Source: UKL13-2 sp947085425
Lineage (GTDB): Bacteria > Pseudomonadota > Gammaproteobacteria > Burkholderiales > Usitatibacteraceae
Direction of reading: 5' to 3'
Length of the DNA: 64,000 nucleotides
NCBI GenBank assembly: GCA_947085425.1
Contig: CAMTWK010000011.1
Span: forward strand, 1-64,000
Shown here: in pieces, positions 17,233 through 26,425 of the stretch
Numbering within the stretch: position 1 is the stretch's first letter
Layout: every line of letters starts with the position of its first letter
The notes under the pieces: model-generated
The model's database searches: none
What the model saw: only the letters and a program-made list of their open reading frames with translations
Told to the model about the DNA's origin: nothing
Program-made: the position numbers and the translations under genes

Positions 17233-18173
17233 GCAGCGTAGAGCAACAAGCGAACCCAAGCGGAGCGGAGCCGAAGTCATCAGCGGGGCTGGGGTTGGGG
17301 CTGGATGCCGGCGGCACCAAAACACGCTGGGCATTGTCGCGGGCGGATGGCGAAATGGTTGCGGATGGATTTGTCGCGGGCCTGACCGCATTGCAACTCG
17401 GCACCACCGACGGTCGTGCCCATATCCAGTCGGCCATGGCCGACCTGGCCAATCAGGTGCTGGTGTTTGGCGTGCCGACCGGTGTTTGTGCCGGGGTGAC
17501 CGGTTTGGATGCGCGTGATGAGCAACTTTGCCGGTCGATTGCCGTGCCGCTGGGTATAGCCAGTGAAAGGGTTGCCGTGCACAGTGACATCGAGATTGTT
17601 TGTCGTGATCTGTTTTTGCCGGGTGAGGGTTATGTTGTTTACGCCGGCACCGGCTCGATTGCCGCGTTTATTGATGCCGACGGGACATTTCATCGCGCCG
17701 GCGGGCGCGGCGTTTATCTGGATGACGCCGGTGGCGGATTCTGGATGGCGCGCGAGGCGTTGCGCCACATTTGGCGGCGCGAGGATGAAGCGCCGGGAAG
17801 CTGGCAACAATCACCACTCGCGGTTGCGCTGTTTCAACAAATGGGCGGCAGCGATTGGGCCACGTCGCGACAGTTTTTTTACACGCGTGAACGCGGTGAA
17901 ATCGGCCAGCTTGCCATGGCGGTTGCGGCGACCGTTGAAAGTGATGCGGAGTCGAAAAGAATTGTCTCTGCGGCCGGCGATGAGCTTGCGCGTCTGGCCA
18001 ATGCCATGTTGCATCGCTTCGGTGTGCGGCCGATCATGCTGGTTGGTGGCGCGGCACATTTACATCCACTCATCGAGGCGCGTATGCGCGCCGGCCTTGC
18101 CGCAGATATTTTGCTGACGTCACGGGCGGCAGAGGCACATATTGCCGCGTCGCGGATTGCGGCGCGTTTTTAG
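17229..18173 (+). CDS. BadF/BcrA-family amino-sugar kinase (GlcNAc or MurNAc kinase)
   Basis: A 314-residue ASKHA-fold kinase of the BadF/BadG/BcrA/BcrD family that includes eukaryotic-type N-acetylglucosamine kinase and bacterial MurK. It shows the phosphate-1 loop DAGGTKT (26-32), phosphate-2 YAGTGS (138-143) and a glycine-rich adenosine motif LVGGAA near the C-terminus. It would phosphorylate imported amino sugars at C6, supplying NagA (GlcNAc-6P) and MurQ (MurNAc-6P). The GTG start overlaps the previous stop in a GTGA. The first 20 residues are an unconserved extension. Which sugar it prefers cannot be told from sequence. Confidence 0.82.
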   Translation: MSSVEQQANPSGAEPKSSAGLGLGLDAGGTKTRWALSRADGEMVADGFVAGLTALQLGTTDGRAHIQSAMADLANQVLVFGVPTGVCAGVTGLDARDEQLCRSIAVPLGIASERVAVHSDIEIVCRDLFLPGEGYVVYAGTGSIAAFIDADGTFHRAGGRGVYLDDAGGGFWMAREALRHIWRREDEAPGSWQQSPLAVALFQQMGGSDWATSRQFFYTRERGEIGQLAMAVAATVESDAESKRIVSAAGDELARLANAMLHRFGVRPIMLVGGAAHLHPLIEARMRAGLAADILLTSRAAEAHIAASRIAARF

Positions 18174-18189
18174 ACACCGGAGCCTTTAT

Positions 18190-19041
18190 ATGATCAAAAA
18201 AATTGTTTTATCCATTGTTGCGATGAGCGTGTTTTCCGGCTGCTCCACGCTCTATATTGATCGGACACACACCGCCAAAAGCCAGGACAGTCGGGCGCAA
18301 TTTTTGATCCTGCACTACACCGCCATTGATCACCCGACATCGCTGCGTGTGCTGACCGAGCAGGCGGTCAGCAGCCACTACCTGGTGAGTGATGGCGCCA
18401 AGGACACGCCAGAAAATTACCGGCCAAGGATTTTCCAACTGGTTGATGAGAGCCGCCGCGCCTACCACGCCGGGGTGAGTTACTGGAAAGGCCACACCCA
18501 GTTGAACGCGTCCTCCATTGGCATCGAGATTGTCAATCTCGGCTACCGGGACACGCCGCAGGGCCGCCAATTTTTTGATTACCCCAAGGCGCAAATGGAT
18601 CTGGTGGTGGCTTTGGTCAAAAAAATCGCCAAGAAACACGACATTAAACCCGACCGGATTCTCGGCCATAGCGATATCGCCCCGCAGCGCAAGAGCGACC
18701 CCGGTCCGCTGTTTCCATGGAAGCGCCTGGCCGATGAGGGATTGATACCGTGGTTTGATGACGCGGCGGTTGCGGCCAAAAAAATTGAATACGAAAAACA
18801 ATTGCCGGATGTGGAATGGTTCCAGAAAAAGCTCGATCAATTTGGTTACTCGGTGTCACTCAACGGCGAATTTGACAAAGCCACCCGCGCGGTAATCACA
18901 GCCTTTCAATTGCGCTTTCGGCAGGCAAAATTTGACGGTGAGCCGGACGCGGAAACGGCGGCGATACTCGATGTCATGACGGGCTCGTCAACGGTTTTAA
19001 AACAAGCCGCCGAGTTGGGTGTGATTCATTTGCAAAAATAG
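18190..19041 (+). CDS. AmiD-like N-acetylmuramoyl-L-alanine amidase lipoprotein
   Basis: A 283-residue zinc amidase (Amidase_2) with a lipoprotein signal (cysteine 18 in FSGC). Likely zinc ligands are H42 (LHYTA), H160 (LGHSD) and D170 (SDPGP). A C-terminal peptidoglycan-binding domain spans about residues 195-265. The order of domains and the lipobox match E. coli AmiD, an outer-membrane lipoprotein that removes stem peptides from MurNAc and anhydroMurNAc. The start is ATG 18190 with CGGAG just upstream. The next gene begins two bases after its stop. Confidence 0.88.
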   Translation: MIKKIVLSIVAMSVFSGCSTLYIDRTHTAKSQDSRAQFLILHYTAIDHPTSLRVLTEQAVSSHYLVSDGAKDTPENYRPRIFQLVDESRRAYHAGVSYWKGHTQLNASSIGIEIVNLGYRDTPQGRQFFDYPKAQMDLVVALVKKIAKKHDIKPDRILGHSDIAPQRKSDPGPLFPWKRLADEGLIPWFDDAAVAAKKIEYEKQLPDVEWFQKKLDQFGYSVSLNGEFDKATRAVITAFQLRFRQAKFDGEPDAETAAILDVMTGSSTVLKQAAELGVIHLQK

Positions 19042-19042
19042 T

Positions 19043-20464
19043 ATGACCAAACTGCCCGTCATTTTTTTGTTTTCAGGAGCAATTTTTATGGGCGCAGATA
19101 GTCATGCCGAACATCGGCCGGGGGGCACAATCGCAGGCACAAACGCCGCGCGTCTCACTGAATTGAGCTCTGAACTTGCCATCATCGTCGCCAATCCGGT
19201 AGCCCCATTGGCGAGCCTGTCGGTGCTGGCAGTCAAAAATGGTGAGGTGGTTTACCAGAAACAATTCGGCAGCAAATGGATCGACCCCGGCCATCCGAAA
19301 GAAAATAAACCGGCGGATCGCGCCACCACCTATCGTATTGCCTCCATTTCGAAATTGGTCACCACCCTCGGTGTGATGCGCCTGGTTGAAGATGGAAAAA
19401 TGAAACTCGATGACGACGTCAGTGATCATCTGGGATACAAATTGCGCAATCCACATTTTCCGGATGACGTCATCACCCTGCGCATGTTGTTGTCCCACAC
19501 CTCATCGTTGCGCGACACCGCCGGCTATTACTGGGAACACAATCAGGGCGTAGATTTGCGCGAGGTGTTGACCCCGGCGGGCAGGTTGTACGGCAAGGGT
19601 GCCATGTGGGCGAGTGGTGCAAATGCCAGGCCCGGTGCCTATTTTTCCTATGCTAATTTACCGTGGGGCGTGATCGCCACCATCATGGAGCGGGTCAGTG
19701 GTGAACGTTTTGACCGGTTGATGCAGCGATTGATTTTGACGCCGATGAATTTGGCCGGTGGTTTTCATCCGGCGGATTTTTCCGCGCATGATCTGGCCAA
19801 CGTCGCCACGTTATATCGCAAACGTCGCGAGGTGGGCGGCAAGGAAATTTGGGATTCTGCCGGGCCGTGGGTGGCGCAGGTGGATGATTATGGGCAAACC
19901 CCACCCGAGCCGCGCGCCACCACTGCGTATGTCATCGGTAGCAATGGCACCCTGTTTGGACCACAAGGCAATTGCCGACTATCCGCTGAGGGCCTCGGCA
20001 GCATCATGTTGATGTTGATGAATAAAGGCAAACATCAAGGCAAACAAATTCTTGCCGAAAAATCGGTGGCGTTGTTGATGCAACCACAGTGGCGCAACAA
20101 TCAAAAAACCGGCATGGAGAGCAATGGTGACCATGGCACCGGGCGGTTTCAAGCGTGGGCCTTGGGGGCGCAAATTTTCACCGATGCCAGTATCAACGGC
20201 AGGGGTGATCGTTTGGTGGCGGGCGGTGGCCTCTCCGGAGTTGGCCATTATGGCGATGCCTGGGGGCTCAGATCGTTGCTGGTGTTGAATCCGGTTAGCC
20301 GCGACGGTTTGATTTTTTTGTCAGGTGGTCCCGGTTTTGACCCCGACAGAAAGCCCGGAAAGTTTTCATCGTGGCCACGTTACCAGGAACAAGTACTGTC
20401 GGCTCTTGATCAATATGTTTTCCGGGCATCCTTGCCCGCGCAGATGAAAGAAGAAAAGAAATAA
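19043..20464 (+). CDS. Exported class C beta-lactamase-fold serine hydrolase
   Basis: A 473-residue protein with a signal peptide (about residues 1-22) and the beta-lactamase/penicillin-binding fold: nucleophile motif S101-I-S-K104, second motif Y203-A-N205, and the LLSHTSSLRD segment typical of the EstB/CubicO/D-aminopeptidase group. In this family only some members hydrolyse beta-lactams; others are D-aminopeptidases, DD-peptidases or esterases. As last gene of the mur operon it more likely trims D-amino-acid peptides from muropeptides than gives antibiotic resistance. That role is inferred from context. Confidence 0.8.
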   Translation: MTKLPVIFLFSGAIFMGADSHAEHRPGGTIAGTNAARLTELSSELAIIVANPVAPLASLSVLAVKNGEVVYQKQFGSKWIDPGHPKENKPADRATTYRIASISKLVTTLGVMRLVEDGKMKLDDDVSDHLGYKLRNPHFPDDVITLRMLLSHTSSLRDTAGYYWEHNQGVDLREVLTPAGRLYGKGAMWASGANARPGAYFSYANLPWGVIATIMERVSGERFDRLMQRLILTPMNLAGGFHPADFSAHDLANVATLYRKRREVGGKEIWDSAGPWVAQVDDYGQTPPEPRATTAYVIGSNGTLFGPQGNCRLSAEGLGSIMLMLMNKGKHQGKQILAEKSVALLMQPQWRNNQKTGMESNGDHGTGRFQAWALGAQIFTDASINGRGDRLVAGGGLSGVGHYGDAWGLRSLLVLNPVSRDGLIFLSGGPGFDPDRKPGKFSSWPRYQEQVLSALDQYVFRASLPAQMKEEKK

Positions 20465-20641
20465 AAGGCAAGGCGTACAGACATTTTCCGGACTATTTTG
20501 GTTGGGGAGGCGCGTCAAGTCCAGTGTTTGATAGTCTGCTTTTTGTGTTCTGGATTTATCCGCCCACGTTTTTATCAGCGGAGGTACGCTGCGTGTTGTC
20601 CACTCTACGGCCAACCTGCGCGTACCCACCAAGCCTATTTT

Positions 20642-21733
20642 TTAAACGACCGCCGTTTCCAGCAAAGTCAGCGTTTCGGCGCGTGTGTCGAGTCGGGCGC
20701 GAATGCCAACGGGAATAGTGAATTGTTGTGGGATATGACCAAACGAAAAACCGTACACGGCTGGTTTGGTAAGTTTTGCAAAATGGTCGTCAAGCGTTTG
20801 TTCCAGTGACAGCGATGGATCACCATCGGGCGCATTGCTGCGACGAAACACGCCGAGCATGATGCCGGCCGCACGTTCAAACGATTGACTTTGTTTGAGT
20901 TGCGTCAGCATGCGATCAATCCGGTAGGGTGCCTCACGAATTTCTTCAAGGAATAACAACGCATCCTGCCAATCGGCTGCGTAGGGTGTGCCGACCAATG
21001 CGGCTAACACGGCGAGATTGCCACCGATCAAACGGCCTTCGGCAACACCGTGGTGAAATGCACGCATCTTAAATTCGTCGGTCGCTTGCGCCTGGTTTTT
21101 GACCGACATATAAATGGTGGTTTCACGGCGCGGGTACATCAACACGGCTTCGAGTTGGGTGGCGGCGTAATCGGAAAACGACGACGAGGCGACCGGCCCG
21201 TGAAAACTTACCAGGCCGACCCGCCGGAAAAGCGCCAGGTGCAGGGCGGTGATGTCCGAATACCCGATCAGAATTTTTGGGTGTTGACGAATCATTTTGT
21301 AGTCTATAAACGGCAACAGTTGTGAGCACCCCGAGCCGCCACGCGCCGCCCAGATCGCCTTAACGTCACGATCCAAAAACATGGCGTGTAGGTCGGCTAT
21401 GCGCTCGGCAACCGTACCGGCGGTGTTGCCACGGGCGGCCAAAATGTTCTTGCCGACTTTGACCCGCATGCCAAAGGCCTCCAAATTTTTGACACATCGT
21501 TCGACGGCTTCGGCATTGGTGGCACCACTGGGTGCGATTAATCCCACCAGATCACCCCGTTTAAGTGCAGCCGGTTTGATGATTTTTTTTGTTGGGGCCG
21601 CATTCACCACACCCGGCCAAAAACCGCCGGTCGTAATGGTTACGGCCACGGCGAACAGGTTAAATTCCCGCCGCGTTAACGTTTGGATTGTTTCCGCATT
21701 GTCGCATTCAAAGGATATTTTCGGTACGCGCAT
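20642..21733 (-). CDS. ldcA: Tat-exported LD-carboxypeptidase (S66, LdcA family)
   Basis: A 363-residue serine peptidase of family S66, which removes the terminal D-Ala from muramoyl tetrapeptide. The nucleophile is S159 in GYSDIT, with the glutamate of FLEEI and the histidine of SFGH completing the triad. Unlike cytoplasmic E. coli LdcA it has a twin-arginine signal (TRREFN, R21-R22, then a hydrophobic stretch ending VNAA), so it should be folded in the cytoplasm and exported. An ATG at 21784 also opens the frame but lies inside the terminator of the upstream receptor gene, so I use ATG 21733. It is convergent with the serine hydrolase gene. Confidence 0.85.
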   Translation of the reverse strand: MRVPKISFECDNAETIQTLTRREFNLFAVAVTITTGGFWPGVVNAAPTKKIIKPAALKRGDLVGLIAPSGATNAEAVERCVKNLEAFGMRVKVGKNILAARGNTAGTVAERIADLHAMFLDRDVKAIWAARGGSGCSQLLPFIDYKMIRQHPKILIGYSDITALHLALFRRVGLVSFHGPVASSSFSDYAATQLEAVLMYPRRETTIYMSVKNQAQATDEFKMRAFHHGVAEGRLIGGNLAVLAALVGTPYAADWQDALLFLEEIREAPYRIDRMLTQLKQSQSFERAAGIMLGVFRRSNAPDGDPSLSLEQTLDDHFAKLTKPAVYGFSFGHIPQQFTIPVGIRARLDTRAETLTLLETAVV

Positions 21734-21760
21734 GTGATGTCCGATGACCGCAATTGGAAT

Positions 21761-21788
21761 AAAAACGGGGTGCCAAATTGGCACCCCG
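21761..21788 (-). terminator. Rho-independent terminator of the TonB receptor gene
   Basis: Perfect 9-bp stem CGGGGTGCC (21766-21774) / GGCACCCCG (21780-21788) with loop AAATT, followed on the minus strand by five T (21765-21761). It lies 27 bases after the receptor stop codon. It separates the receptor transcript from ldcA, which therefore needs its own promoter or read-through. Confidence 0.88.
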
Positions 21789-21815
21789 TGAGTGTTTGCC
21801 GTAACAGTCGAATTA

Positions 21816-24623
21816 TTATTTAAAGTTGTAGGTCAAATTCACCGTGAAGGCGCGCCCACGTGGATTGGCCACCCGTGCGTCCCATGCGGTTCCAGGTGAA
21901 AAGTCAACGTTGGCTGCGGTGAACGGTGGGTCGGTGTTGAGCAGGTTTTGAATGCCACCAATGATGGTCAGGTCTTTGAATCCCTTGTAGGTGGCAGACA
22001 CGTTGTACAGCGTGTAGCTCTTTACGTTTGGATTAAAGTTTGGCGCAAAAGCCACACCATCCGGCACAAAGTCTTTGTAACCAGAGGCATAACTTTGCGA
22101 CAAGGTCGAGCTCCAATTGCCCTTGGTGTACGAAACGCGCGCGTTATGTTTCCATTTCAGATACAAGTTCGCCGCATCCCAGGATCCGCCCACTGCTTGC
22201 GCATAGTCGCGGGTGGTGAAGATGCGTGATTGGTAGCTACGCATACGCGTGCCATCGAGGCCTGCCCGCCAAGTGCCGCCCATGGCTTTCCAATTGGCCG
22301 CAATGCTGAAGTCGGTTCCTTTGGCGATGTCACCGTCGGCGTTGACATAACCGGCGCGGATCGCAGTCAATTGGCCGGCGGCATTACGAATAAAGCTGTC
22401 CGGGAAGGTCTGGAAGTTGGCCAGCACACCGTTCACGCCGGTAACGGACAACAAAAAGATGCGTTTGGTGCGTTTGACTTCCCATGTGTCGGCAGTGATT
22501 GTCAACCAGCTGGTCGGTGACAACACCACGCCCAAGGTATGTTGCTTGGACACTTCAGGTTTCAGGAACGCATTGCCACCGCTAATTTGATCAACACGAA
22601 TACCGCAGGCGGCGTTGGTGGCGACAAAAGTCGGGCAAAGGATCGGATCGTTGATGTTTTGCGCCAGCGGGGATGCGCCACCAATCGAATACAACTGGAA
22701 AAAGCTCGGTGCGCGGAAGCCTTCGTTATATGAACCCCGGAACAAAATAAAGTTAAAGGGGTTAAAGCGGAAGGTGTATTTTGGGTTGGTGGTATTGCCA
22801 AAATCGCTGTAACGGTCATTACGTACGGCGGCGGTGACTTCCAAACTCTTTAGTAGCGGAATGGCGATCTCAGCGTAAGTGGCCTTGACATCACGGGTGG
22901 CCCTATTAATTGCCGTGTCAAACGGCGCGCCGGTAATGGCGACCGACGTGGCATCGTTGCGGAATTTGTAGGATTCATTGCGCACATCAAAACCGACCGC
23001 TGCGGAAACGGCACCGGCCGGCAAATTGAACAATTCACCGGTGACCGAACCGTCAAACTGATTCAGTCCGGCTTCGCCACCAAATAACGACGTGCCGTTG
23101 GCGCGCGCTGCGTTTAACAACGCCATGGCGGCATCGGTTTGTGTTTGACCGGCTCGTAACCATGGATTGATCAAGCCGCTGCCAAGGGCCGCGTTCAATT
23201 CCAGGGTGCGGAAATAACCGTTGGCCAGTGTTGAGCCGGCCCGGTTACCCGCTTGTGAATAGCCCAGTTTGTAATCGTATTTGCCAAGGGTTCCCTCGAG
23301 TGCCACCATCGCGCGGAAGGCGGTTGAAACGTTGGTGCTTTCGCGAGGTCCACACGCCAGACAGCGCCAGCGATAGGCAATTGGCAGGTCATTGCGGAAG
23401 GTCGGAATATAGGCGCGCAGACTTTGGTAAAACGGTCCGTTCACCGGGTAAGCACTGCCGGCGGCAATGCTGGTGGTCAACTGCAACTCTTCGAATTGAT
23501 TGGTGGCTTCAGTACGTGAGCCAACCAACTCCATGATGGCAGTATGGTTTTGTGCAAACGCCCAGGTGCCGCGCGCGACCAGATTTTGCCGGTCGTTTGG
23601 TTGGATCAAGACACGCTGTTTGCCGTAGTCGTACGAGCAGCCACGAGCAGAGTTATAAAAAGCCGGGCCGAGCACATCGGCGCGGTATTGGAAGCCATCC
23701 TGAATGGTGTTGCAGGCGTTTTCAAAACTGAGTAGATTGGCACGATTCAGCGCAATGCTGGTGACTGGCAGGGTATACGAGCCAATAATCGGCGACCCCG
23801 TCGGGTTCACCCCCATGCCGGTATTGGCGGCAGAGTTTTGCGTGGCGAATGGTGAGCCGCCGGTGTCCGGTGTCAGGCCACGATCAGGCTGATTGCCGTT
23901 TACAAAACTACGCTGCGCACCGCGCAATTTTTCCTGACGATCAACCGTGTAGCTGGCAACGATATTGAAGCCATCCTTGGCTAGGTCACCAATGCCGCCA
24001 ACCACCGAGGCGCGGGTGGATTTGCCGCCACCTTGTTGCGTGACGTTGGTCGAAGCATTCAGTTGGACGCCGCGAAAGTCTTTTTTCATGATGAAATTAA
24101 TCACACCGCCGATGGCGTCGGTGCCGTAAATGGCCGAGGCGCCGTCTTTTAACACTTCAACGCGCTGTACGGCCGCAAGCGGGATCGCATTCAAATCAAC
24201 GGCATTACCACGCGCACCGTGGGTTGAGACGCGCCGACCGTTTAACAAAATCAGGGTGCTGGATGCGCCCAAGCCACGCAAATTGGCGGCGGCAACGCTA
24301 TTGCTGTTGCGGTTTTCGTTGGCATTGACACTAAAAGCGACGTTGGACGACATGTTGTCCGCGCTGGTGCCATTGGCGGACAGCAACATGACCAGCTGCT
24401 CGGCACTGGTAATGCCGGCGCGATCGATATCTTCTTTTGTGATAATTTGCAGCGGGGTGGCACCTTCGTCGTGTACGCGTTTGATGCTGGATCCGGTCAC
24501 TTCAATTTTTTCCGCTTTCGCTGGTGGACTCGCCGGTGGACTCGCCGGGGTGGGCGTTTGTGCAAATGCCGGACCTGCAATGCAGATCAATGAAATCACC
24601 TGGGCAATTTTTGTTAGTTTCAC
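21816..24623 (-). CDS. TonB-dependent outer-membrane receptor
   Basis: A 935-residue receptor: signal peptide (about 1-21, ending AFAQ), a Pro/Ala-rich linker, a TonB-box-like segment EKIEVTGSSIKR, a plug domain (about 50-170, with LRGLGASSTLILLNGRRV and VQRVEVLKDGASAIYGTDAIGGVINFI), and a 22-strand barrel ending in the aromatic-type C-terminus YNFK. Such receptors actively import ligands too large for porins. Placed between ldcA and the PBP4 gene and preceded by operator site C, it is a candidate receptor for peptidoglycan fragments. The N-terminal type is also shared with many carbohydrate and peptide receptors of Xanthomonads. The ligand is inference. Confidence 0.88.
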   Translation of the reverse strand: MKLTKIAQVISLICIAGPAFAQTPTPASPPASPPAKAEKIEVTGSSIKRVHDEGATPLQIITKEDIDRAGITSAEQLVMLLSANGTSADNMSSNVAFSVNANENRNSNSVAAANLRGLGASSTLILLNGRRVSTHGARGNAVDLNAIPLAAVQRVEVLKDGASAIYGTDAIGGVINFIMKKDFRGVQLNASTNVTQQGGGKSTRASVVGGIGDLAKDGFNIVASYTVDRQEKLRGAQRSFVNGNQPDRGLTPDTGGSPFATQNSAANTGMGVNPTGSPIIGSYTLPVTSIALNRANLLSFENACNTIQDGFQYRADVLGPAFYNSARGCSYDYGKQRVLIQPNDRQNLVARGTWAFAQNHTAIMELVGSRTEATNQFEELQLTTSIAAGSAYPVNGPFYQSLRAYIPTFRNDLPIAYRWRCLACGPRESTNVSTAFRAMVALEGTLGKYDYKLGYSQAGNRAGSTLANGYFRTLELNAALGSGLINPWLRAGQTQTDAAMALLNAARANGTSLFGGEAGLNQFDGSVTGELFNLPAGAVSAAVGFDVRNESYKFRNDATSVAITGAPFDTAINRATRDVKATYAEIAIPLLKSLEVTAAVRNDRYSDFGNTTNPKYTFRFNPFNFILFRGSYNEGFRAPSFFQLYSIGGASPLAQNINDPILCPTFVATNAACGIRVDQISGGNAFLKPEVSKQHTLGVVLSPTSWLTITADTWEVKRTKRIFLLSVTGVNGVLANFQTFPDSFIRNAAGQLTAIRAGYVNADGDIAKGTDFSIAANWKAMGGTWRAGLDGTRMRSYQSRIFTTRDYAQAVGGSWDAANLYLKWKHNARVSYTKGNWSSTLSQSYASGYKDFVPDGVAFAPNFNPNVKSYTLYNVSATYKGFKDLTIIGGIQNLLNTDPPFTAANVDFSPGTAWDARVANPRGRAFTVNLTYNFK

Positions 24624-24858
24624 TGGGTTCTCCTGATAGTGACTGGTTAATACGTTAGTTAGACGCGGCGAATGCCGACCCGGCTTCGCGCGAATGCTTG
24701 TTCAATCGATATTGGGCACTTCAATACGGCTAATCACAATGCAGCGCGCTGACATTGAAGGTTAATACCAATATACTACCAATAGATTATTGATTTCTGA
24801 TTGTTACATAAAAACAACAAATTAGTTATGGGTGCGCCATGGGAAATCGGCTGATGTC
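24624..24858. promoter_or_regulatory. Divergent control region, TonB receptor / PBP4
   Basis: 235 bp without a gene between two divergent genes. It contains the proposed operator site C at 24763-24782 and an A+T-rich segment (24783-24830) likely to hold the rightward promoter. GGTTCTCCT at 24626-24634 is, on the minus strand, AGGAGAACC, a good ribosome-binding site for the receptor gene. Confidence 0.55.
24763..24782 (-). promoter_or_regulatory. Proposed NagQ-type operator, site C
   Basis: On the minus strand this reads TTGGTAGTATATTGGTATTA: two TTGGTA words with an 11-bp period, matching sites A and B in layout. The second nonamer TTGGTATTA is identical to both halves of site A. Located between two divergent murein-related genes, it could control both. 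Confidence 0.58.
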
Positions 24859-26403
24859 ATGCAAAAGTTAATTGTTGTTTTTACCATTGTTGTCGCTGTT
24901 CTTGGCACGGTGTGGAGCGCGCCGAGCAGAGGGGAATTGCCCGCTGACATTAGCAAAATGATGCTCGACCGGCAATTGCCACCTGACTCGCTCGGTGTGA
25001 TGGTGCTGCGGTTGGCGGATGGCCAAATCGTATTGGCGCATGGTGCCGATAAGCCATTGCAACCGGCATCAACGTTAAAAGTTTTAACTGCGATTGTCGG
25101 CCTGGACCGACTCGGACCGGCCTATCGTGGCCGCACTGAAATTCTGACCGCATCACCGGTTGCGACCGGAGTACTCAAAGGCGACCTGATTTTGCGCGGT
25201 TTCGCCAATGCCGATTTCACCTGGGAGGAGATGCAGCGTTTGCTGCAGAAATTACGTCATCAGGGAATTTCCGAAATTGACGGCGACGTTGTTGTTGACC
25301 GTGGCTTTTTTCAGCCGGGGCGCATCGACATTGGGTTGCTGCCGTTTGATGAATCTCCGGAGTTTCGCTACAACGTGATTCCGGATGCGTTGTTGATTAA
25401 TACCAATTTATTGCAGTTTGATATTGACGCCACGGAAGTGGATTTTCAAATTCGGCAAACGCCGGGTTTGGATCGGGTCACGATTATTTCTAACATGACG
25501 CTGTTGGATCGTGCCTGTGACAAATGGGAGGATGGTTGGCAGATTCCCAACACGGTCAAGGCGGAGAACGGCGAAATTCGCATCTATTTGAACGGACAGT
25601 TCCCCAAAAACTGTGCACAGACCGTCCATATAAGCGTACTCGATCGCGCCGATTATGTGGATCGATTGTTTCGGACTTTGTGGCATAACTTGGGCGGCAA
25701 ATTCAACGGGACGGTGCGTGAGGTCGAAACCGTTCTGACTGACAATCCGGATAAGCCGGGTTTGACACGCGTTTTGGCAGAACATCGTGCGCGTCCGTTG
25801 GCGGAGGTGACCCGAAATATCAACAAGGTGTCGGATAACACTATTACCCGAACCATTTTTTTAACGTTGGGCGCGATGTCAAAACAAACATCGGAAACAG
25901 TGGGCGAAATAAACATGCCGACGCTCAAAAAAGCGGAGCGTGAAATTCATGCGTGGCTCAAACAACATGGCATCGACGACACCGAGCTGGTGCTCGATAA
26001 CGGCTCCGGTTTGTCGCGTAGTGCACGCATCAAACCGGCGCAATTGGCCGCTGTATTGCAGGTGGCCTATCGTAGCAAGTGGGCGCCAGAATTTATTTCC
26101 AGTTTGCCGATTGTGGGCGTCGATGGCTCGATGCGAAATCGACTGAAGTCCAGCCCTGTGGCTGAGTTCGGTCGGATCAAAACCGGTGGGCTACGCGACG
26201 TTGTGGCGGTGGCCGGTTATATCCCGGACATGAATGGGCAACAACATGTGGTGGTGGCCATGTTGAATCATGAGCGCGCTGTTCGGTCCGGTGGCCGGGC
26301 GATTGTGGATGGATTGTTGGATTGGGTCGCCAAATCCGGCGCGCCTGCGGGTTCGATCGCGGCAAAGAGCGGCCAAGAGCAGGCAGTAGTCGGTGCGCGG
26401 TAA
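24859..26403 (+). CDS. dacB: D-alanyl-D-alanine carboxypeptidase/endopeptidase, PBP4 (DacB) type
   Basis: A 514-residue exported S13 peptidase with signal peptide (about 1-24). Active-site motifs are S71-T-L-K74 (PASTLK), SDN in NKVSDNTI, and KTG in GRIKTGG, with the S13 insert domain between the first two. It cleaves D-Ala-D-Ala or D-Ala-mDAP cross-links in the periplasm, releasing material for recycling. GTG 24832 could be an earlier start, but ATG 24859 gives a standard signal peptide. It is divergent from the TonB receptor, sharing operator site C. Confidence 0.9.
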   Translation: MQKLIVVFTIVVAVLGTVWSAPSRGELPADISKMMLDRQLPPDSLGVMVLRLADGQIVLAHGADKPLQPASTLKVLTAIVGLDRLGPAYRGRTEILTASPVATGVLKGDLILRGFANADFTWEEMQRLLQKLRHQGISEIDGDVVVDRGFFQPGRIDIGLLPFDESPEFRYNVIPDALLINTNLLQFDIDATEVDFQIRQTPGLDRVTIISNMTLLDRACDKWEDGWQIPNTVKAENGEIRIYLNGQFPKNCAQTVHISVLDRADYVDRLFRTLWHNLGGKFNGTVREVETVLTDNPDKPGLTRVLAEHRARPLAEVTRNINKVSDNTITRTIFLTLGAMSKQTSETVGEINMPTLKKAEREIHAWLKQHGIDDTELVLDNGSGLSRSARIKPAQLAAVLQVAYRSKWAPEFISSLPIVGVDGSMRNRLKSSPVAEFGRIKTGGLRDVVAVAGYIPDMNGQQHVVVAMLNHERAVRSGGRAIVDGLLDWVAKSGAPAGSIAAKSGQEQAVVGAR

Positions 26404-26425
26404 TTTTTTTGCCGGCCGGAGGTCG

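Noticed and set aside
19043..20464. Antibiotic-resistance class C beta-lactamase
   Set aside because: Motifs fit the broader serine hydrolase group (SISK, YAN) and the gene belongs to a murein operon; no ampR is adjacent, so a resistance call is not supported.
21734..21784. Upstream ATG 21784 as start of ldcA
   Set aside because: It lies within the stem of the receptor terminator, and its extra 17 residues would spoil the Tat signal layout.
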